In this document: positions 24,225-27,991 of the stretch, piece after piece
Layout: each line of letters opens with the position of its first letter
How positions within the stretch are numbered: the first letter of the stretch is position 1
Assembly (NCBI GenBank): GCA_964624465.1
Contig: CAZUZD010000037.1
Location: forward strand, 1-27,991
DNA from: CAZUZD01 sp964624465
GTDB lineage: Bacteria; Planctomycetota; Planctomycetia; Isosphaerales; Isosphaeraceae
Direction of reading: 5' to 3'
DNA length: 27,991 nucleotides
The notes under the pieces: model-generated
Databases searched by the model: none
The model's input: the letters and a program-made list of their open reading frames with translations, nothing else
Told to the model about the DNA's origin: nothing
Translations under genes and position numbers: made by a program

Positions 24225-25286
24225 TCAGAACGGCACGGGCGGCCGGTTATCCGGACCGCCGGGGTATCCCGGACCGCTCGGACCGCCGCCGGGACCCGTG
24301 GGATAGCCGGGCTGGGGCGTCGTCGGGTTCGGGCCGCCGGGGTAACCGGGACTGCCGCCCGTGGGGTATCCCGGCTGGGGGGAGGTCGGCTTGGGAGCGG
24401 TCGGGTAGCCAGGGCTGCCGCCGGTCGGATAGCCCGGCTGCGGCGTGGTCGGGTTCGGACCCGAGGGATAACCGGGGCCAGGCCGGGTGGGGTAGCCGGG
24501 CTGGGGCGTCGTCGGGTTCGGGCCGCCGGGGTAACCGGGACTGCCGCCCGTGGGGTATCCCGGCTGGGGGGAGGTCGGCTTGGGCGCGGTCGGATAGCCA
24601 GGGCTGCCGCCGGTCGGATAGCCCGGCTGCGGATTCGTCGGTCGTGGACCGGTCGGATAGCCGGGGCTGCCGCCGGTCGGATAGCCGGGCTGGGGGTTCG
24701 TGGGCCGTGGGCCCGTCGGGTACCCCGGCGTCGAACCGCCGCCACCCGGATAGCCGGGCGTGGGCCGCGGACCGCCCGGACTGGTCGGACCACCCGGCGA
24801 TTGCCCACCGCCGCCCGGATAACCCGGCGTCGGGCGCGGGCCGCCGGGAGCCGAGCCGCCGCCACCCGTCGGATAACCCGGCTGCTGGCCACCGCCTCCG
24901 GGATAGCCCGGCGTCGGTCGAGGGCCACCGGGAGACCCGGGTTGCTGACCCCCGCCACCCGTCGGATAGCCGGGTTGCGGACCGCCGCCTCCAGGATAGC
25001 CCGGCGTCGGTCGCGGGTTGCCACCGGTGGGGTAACCGGGCTGAGGACCGCCGCCGGTGGGAGCCCCTGGCGACTGGCCACCGCCGCCTGGATAACCCGG
25101 CGTGGGCCGGGGACCACCGCCGGTCGGGTAGCCGGGTTGCTGGCCACCGCCGGTCGGGTAGCCGGGCTGCTGGCCGGCGACCGGGGCCGACTGGGCCCTC
25201 GCGATCGACAGGTCCAGCGTCGCGACGGCACCGGCGCCGGCGACGGCCAGGGCGAGGCTCACGGACGGCAGGGCGCGGCGGACCAT
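24225..25286 (-). CDS. Secreted Gly-Tyr-Pro repeat protein
   Basis: A 353-residue protein of unknown function. A signal peptide (about 1-31, ending IARA) is followed almost entirely by low-complexity repeats built on PGYPTGG and PRPTPGYPGGGG, with about 25 GYP units. The N-terminal half favours GGGG-spaced units; the C-terminal half favours alternating PQPGYPTGGSPGYP units separated by P-[RKN]-P-T. The tail ends NRPPVPF. There are no cysteines or charged clusters, so an extended, disordered or matrix-like exported chain is likely. Inside it, 24304-24443 is repeated nearly exactly at 24493-24632. The ATG at 25284-25286 has GGGAG about 9 nt upstream. Other reading frames through the repeats are also open but show no homology; the chosen frame has a clean signal peptide. 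Monocistronic as far as seen. Confidence 0.75.
   Translation of the reverse strand: MVRRALPSVSLALAVAGAGAVATLDLSIARAQSAPVAGQQPGYPTGGGQQPGYPTGGGPRPTPGYPGGGGQSPGAPTGGGPQPGYPTGGNPRPTPGYPGGGGPQPGYPTGGGGQQPGSPGGPRPTPGYPGGGGQQPGYPTGGGGSAPGGPRPTPGYPGGGGQSPGGPTSPGGPRPTPGYPGGGGSTPGYPTGPRPTNPQPGYPTGGSPGYPTGPRPTNPQPGYPTGGSPGYPTAPKPTSPQPGYPTGGSPGYPGGPNPTTPQPGYPTRPGPGYPSGPNPTTPQPGYPTGGSPGYPTAPKPTSPQPGYPTGGSPGYPGGPNPTTPQPGYPTGPGGGPSGPGYPGGPDNRPPVPF
24304..24443. repeat. Direct repeat, copy 1, inside the GYP-repeat gene
   Basis: 140 bp that match 24493-24632 with two differences by eye. The offset is 189 bp (63 codons), so the reading frame is kept. This looks like a recent in-frame duplication. Confidence 0.85.
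24493..24632. repeat. Direct repeat, copy 2, inside the GYP-repeat gene
   Basis: Second copy of the 140-bp block at 24304-24443, 189 bp away and in the same orientation. Confidence 0.85.
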
Positions 25287-25593
25287 GGCCGACGTCTCCC
25301 GGGCCCGATGGGCCCACGAATCCAGGCGAGGCAGACCGCCGGGGCACGACCCGACCGGCGGCCGCTGGCCGTTTCAGGCCGGGCGGAGGAGCGACCCCGC
25401 GACCTCCGGGGACGACCCGGGGGATCGGGCCATCCCGTCCCGCGCCCGCCGAAACCCTGGTGGCACCTTAGCGGACGGAACGTGGCCCGACAACCAGAAA
25501 TCGGCATTCCTCCGATCCGTCCCGCACCCGACCTCTACGAACCGGACGGCCCGCCGTGACCTGGAGGGTCCCCGCACGCCAGGACCGGGCCGG
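25287..25593. other. Intergenic region upstream of the GYP-repeat gene
   Basis: About 307 bp between two minus-strand genes. Apart from the promoter candidate at 25465-25493 and an AT-richer patch around 25490-25520, I see no gene, RNA or repeat here. Confidence 0.5.
25465..25493 (-). promoter_or_regulatory. Weak promoter candidate for the GYP-repeat gene
   Basis: On the minus strand, TTGTCG (25488-25493), a 17-bp spacer and TAAGGT (25465-25470). Spacing is ideal, but the hexamers match consensus at only 4 and 3 of 6 positions. Confidence 0.25.
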
Positions 25594-26607
25594 TCAGGGC
25601 TCCGGCGGGCGGGTCGGCTCGGCCCCCGGGGGTGGCGACCCGGGCGCGGCGGGCTCGGCCCCGGTGGCGGAGCGCTGGGGGGCCGCGTTGATGCGGGTGC
25701 GCTCGGCCGACTCCGGGAGCGACCCCGGCCCGACCGCCGGCGCGGGGGCCGGCCGCGTGGGGTGCATGTAGAGCCGGAACCAGTGCTCGACATGCAGCTT
25801 GACCACGTCGGGCGGCAGGTTGTGGCCAAAGCCCTCGTAGACCACCAGCCGCAGCCGGTCGGGATCGGTCGCATAGGCGGGCCGGGCGGCCGCTGCAAAC
25901 GCCCGGGCCGTGGCCGGGTCGACCACTTGATCCTCGCCGCCGCTGACCATCAGGACGGCCGTGGGATACAGCCTCGCGGCATGGCGGATCGGGTCATGGC
26001 GCTCCAGCAGGGCCAGGGTCTCGGGCCAGAGCGGCGCCTCACCGTCGCGCCAGAGGCCGTGCGTCCGCCAGGTCTCGAACCACTGCGCGTACGCCCCCGT
26101 GCTCACGAACGCCACCACCGCCGCCAGCCGCGGCCCCTGGGTGGCCACCGCCAGGCCGGGGATGCCCGTCGACGAGCTGCCGATCCACCCGATCCTGGCC
26201 GGATCCACGTCGCCCCGCGCCACCAGCGCGTCCACCACCCGCCGGCTGTCCTCGATCGCCCGCGCCCCGCCCTCGGCGTAGGCGTGCGCGAAGCGGCGAT
26301 CGAAGACCAGCCACTGCGCCCGCCGCGCCGGATCGGGGTCGGGCGGATGCGCCACCTGGAAGGCCACCAGCATGAACCCCTCGGCCACCAGGTCCACGCC
26401 CCACTCGGGCAGCCGATCCGGCTCCAGCGTCCCCAGCATCAGGATCGCCGGGTGCCGCTCCACCACCCCCGGCCGGTACGCCAGCCTCAGCGTCGCCGGC
26501 GGCCCCCCCTGCTCCAGCCGCACCGTCTCGAACCGGAGTTCCGGCTCGTCGGCGCACCCCGCCCCGGCCAGCCAGGGTGTCAGCATCAAGGCCAGCAGAG
26601 CCGTCAT
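25594..26607 (-). CDS. Secreted alpha/beta-hydrolase
   Basis: A 337-residue exported hydrolase of the dienelactone hydrolase / acyl-thioesterase-like group. A signal peptide (about 1-17) ends at GAGC; the Cys18 context is not a good lipobox, so lipidation is doubtful. The fold starts with an ERHPAILMLG strand. The nucleophile elbow is IGSSSTG, most likely Ser146, with Asp226 in GGEDQVVD and His262 in YEGFGHNLP completing a triad. A Pro/Ala-rich tail follows (about 283-337). Substrate unknown; esters or acyl groups are likely. The ATG at 26605-26607 has AAGGAG 8 nt upstream, better than the longer upstream frame. It lies 144 bp downstream of the ceramidase-like gene on the same strand, so joint expression and a role in lipid or ester breakdown are possible. 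Confidence 0.87.
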   Translation of the reverse strand: MTALLALMLTPWLAGAGCADEPELRFETVRLEQGGPPATLRLAYRPGVVERHPAILMLGTLEPDRLPEWGVDLVAEGFMLVAFQVAHPPDPDPARRAQWLVFDRRFAHAYAEGGARAIEDSRRVVDALVARGDVDPARIGWIGSSSTGIPGLAVATQGPRLAAVVAFVSTGAYAQWFETWRTHGLWRDGEAPLWPETLALLERHDPIRHAARLYPTAVLMVSGGEDQVVDPATARAFAAAARPAYATDPDRLRLVVYEGFGHNLPPDVVKLHVEHWFRLYMHPTRPAPAPAVGPGSLPESAERTRINAAPQRSATGAEPAAPGSPPPGAEPTRPPEP

Positions 26608-26751
26608 GGCCCGGTCTCCTTCTGCGCAGGCCTCATCCCGGTCGAGGCGTCGTGTCCCACCCTTCCGCACCACATTGCGCGGGCGCCCGCCCTGACTCGC
26701 ATGATCGGCCGGGTCAGAAGCCGGGGCCAGGTCCCGGGTCCCGGGCGCCGA

Positions 26752-27991
26752 TCAGGCCAGCACGCGGCGGATCGCGGCCGACATCGCGGCCTCGGCGCCG
26801 GGGCCGACCCAGCACCAGTCGGTCAGGTTCGAATCGCCCTCGGCCACGGCGCGGTCGGTCGGGATGTAGCCCGGGGCACACTCGCCATAACCGGCCACCA
26901 GCACGGGCACCTCGGGGCGGACCGCCTGGGCGAGCAACTGGTACTCGACGTACGACTCGGCCGGCAGCAGCAGCCAGCGGACCGCACCCAGGTCGAGGCA
27001 CGACACCGGGATCGTGGCGCCGGCCACGGCCCGCTCGCGCCAGCTCAGCCCCAGCGCCGCCAGGCAGCGGTCGAACGGGCGCGGACCCTCGCGGAGCTTC
27101 CGCTCCAGGTCCGCCGGGGTGAACCCCGGCCCGTCGCGCGGCTCCAGCCGCAGGGTCGTCGCGCGCAGGTCGGCCGACGCCAGCGGGGTCCGGCGGGTCT
27201 GCTCCCAGGCGGTGGCCATCGCCGCCGTCAGCCGATCGGCCAGCGCCGCGCGCACCTCGGGGGCCCCGTCGTTGTACTTGCCGGCGGTCACGTTGCCGCT
27301 GCAACCCGAGGCGTAGATCTGGAAGACCCCGGGCAGAAGCGCCTGCCGCCGACGGCGGGCCTGGCCCACGAAGTCGGCCGAGACGGCGCCCTGGCCGTAG
27401 GTGCTCATCGGATGCGTGGCGTAGGCGCTGAGCGCCGCCAGCGGCTCGTCGCCGTCCCAGAAGCTCAGGGTCCGCAGGGTCGGGTCGATCGTCCCCTCGG
27501 GCTGCTCGCGGGCCTGCGCGTCGCGGGTCGTGCTCATGCGGGCGAAGGAGGGGCGGCCCTCCGGCGTCAGGTACCGGCGGTTCGAGCCGACCCGCTCGAC
27601 CGCGGCCGAGCCGACGCCCACGTGCGACACCGACCGCGCCCGGGCCAGGGACTCGCGCACGGCCTGCGCCGAGCGCGTGACGGCCCGCTCATGGAAGTCG
27701 AGGTCGACAATCGACGCCAGGCTCCCCTGCTCGCGCAGGAGCCGCTCGGCCCGCAGGTCGGCGATCGGGGCGTCGTGCTGGTGCACGGCGCTGAAGAGCA
27801 CCCGGTCGGGGGTCGTGCCGGCGGCCTCTGCCAGGGCCTCGACCCAGCGGGCGTAGGCGTCATTGCGGATCTCGCACCAGTCGATCGCCGCCAGCACGAT
27901 CGGCCGGTCCGGGCCCAGCAGCACGACCCCGCGCAGCTCCAGCGGGTCGGCCACCCGCGCCGCCGGCGCGATGCCGCCGCCCATGAGCGGG
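26752..27991 (-). CDS. Neutral/alkaline ceramidase-like protein, 5' end beyond window
   Basis: At least 412 residues of a protein resembling the N-terminal domain of non-lysosomal (neutral/alkaline) ceramidases, which hydrolyse the amide bond of ceramide. The visible N-terminus PLMGGGIAPAARVADPL is the family's early segment, and the frame is still open at the right edge, so the true start and any signal peptide are outside. Supporting segments are VLFSAVHQHDAP (metal-binding His pair), AYATHPMSTYG, YASGCSGNVTAGKYNDG and the late LLPAESYVEYQL and YGECAPGYIPTD. The Met at 27982-27984 is internal. Many planctomycete members of this family are annotated only by domain and their substrate is untested; sphingolipid cleavage is an inference. 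An alpha/beta-hydrolase gene follows 144 bp downstream on the same strand. Confidence 0.78.
   Translation of the reverse strand, partial: PLMGGGIAPAARVADPLELRGVVLLGPDRPIVLAAIDWCEIRNDAYARWVEALAEAAGTTPDRVLFSAVHQHDAPIADLRAERLLREQGSLASIVDLDFHERAVTRSAQAVRESLARARSVSHVGVGSAAVERVGSNRRYLTPEGRPSFARMSTTRDAQAREQPEGTIDPTLRTLSFWDGDEPLAALSAYATHPMSTYGQGAVSADFVGQARRRRQALLPGVFQIYASGCSGNVTAGKYNDGAPEVRAALADRLTAAMATAWEQTRRTPLASADLRATTLRLEPRDGPGFTPADLERKLREGPRPFDRCLAALGLSWRERAVAGATIPVSCLDLGAVRWLLLPAESYVEYQLLAQAVRPEVPVLVAGYGECAPGYIPTDRAVAEGDSNLTDWCWVGPGAEAAMSAAIRRVLA

Noticed and set aside
24240..25160. CRISPR-like regularly repeated DNA
   Set aside because: The repeats are short coding units of varying length in one open frame after a signal peptide; there are no unique spacers and no cas genes.
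21320..25471. Very long plus-strand open frame (over 1300 codons) opposite the PSD1 and GYP-repeat genes
   Set aside because: It crosses the boundaries of two real genes and the gap between them, has repeat-derived composition and no recognisable domain.
27982..27984. ATG as the true start of the ceramidase-like gene
   Set aside because: The codons before it (Pro-Leu) continue the family's early segment in frame to the window edge, so this Met is internal.

Overview
The window looks like chromosomal DNA of a GC-rich planctomycete, probably of the Isosphaera/Gemmata side of Planctomycetota. The clearest sign is the pair of a PSCyt1/DUF1549/DUF1553 ('PSD1') protein and a DUF1501 protein, a gene pair that is greatly expanded in that phylum. 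Supporting signs are a planctomycete-style CxxCH protein, a secreted Tat-dependent sulfatase, large secreted esterases and very strong GC bias at third codon positions. That bias produces many long antisense open frames, which I treat as shadows. The taxon is inferred from gene content only.

Layout, left to right. 1-1506 (minus): a response regulator fused to a PP2C/SpoIIE phosphatase, followed by a STAS-domain protein cut by the window edge; this looks like a partner-switching signalling pair. 1706-2791 (minus): ferrochelatase. 3188-4756 (plus): Tat-exported sulfatase. 5033-9390 (minus): a two-gene carbohydrate operon of a tandem alpha/beta-hydrolase esterase and a GH32 fructan hydrolase. 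9735-10151 (plus): a small Lys/Ala/Pro-rich protein with a winged-helix-like C-terminus. 10242-11568 (minus): a tandem rhodanese followed by a cupin. 11772-14812 (plus): an MtfA-like zinc peptidase, a secreted metzincin-type peptidase and an archaeal-type phosphoglycerate mutase. 14857-17055 (minus): a 100-residue Cys-containing unknown and, upstream of it, a secreted cytochrome-c-like protein, separated by a non-coding block with three copies of a 34-36 bp REP-like repeat. 17225-19147 (plus): endonuclease III and a glycerophosphodiester phosphodiesterase. 19245-23989 (minus): the PSD1-DUF1501 operon. 24225-25286 (minus): a secreted Gly-Tyr-Pro repeat protein. 25594-27991 (minus): a neutral-ceramidase-like protein running off the right edge, followed by a secreted alpha/beta-hydrolase.

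The content is mostly housekeeping metabolism (haem, glycolysis, base-excision repair) mixed with exported degradative enzymes acting on sulfated, fructan, ester or lipid substrates, and with planctomycete-specific haem proteins. All four convergent gene junctions carry a GC-rich hairpin without a T tract, which suggests bidirectional terminators of one style. I found no tRNA, rRNA, CRISPR array, transposase, phage gene or recognisable defence system. The least explained items are the repeat cluster at 15339-15653, the PSD1-DUF1501 pair, the inverted-order H1-like protein, the GYP-repeat protein with its recent in-frame duplication, and the 100-residue unknown.
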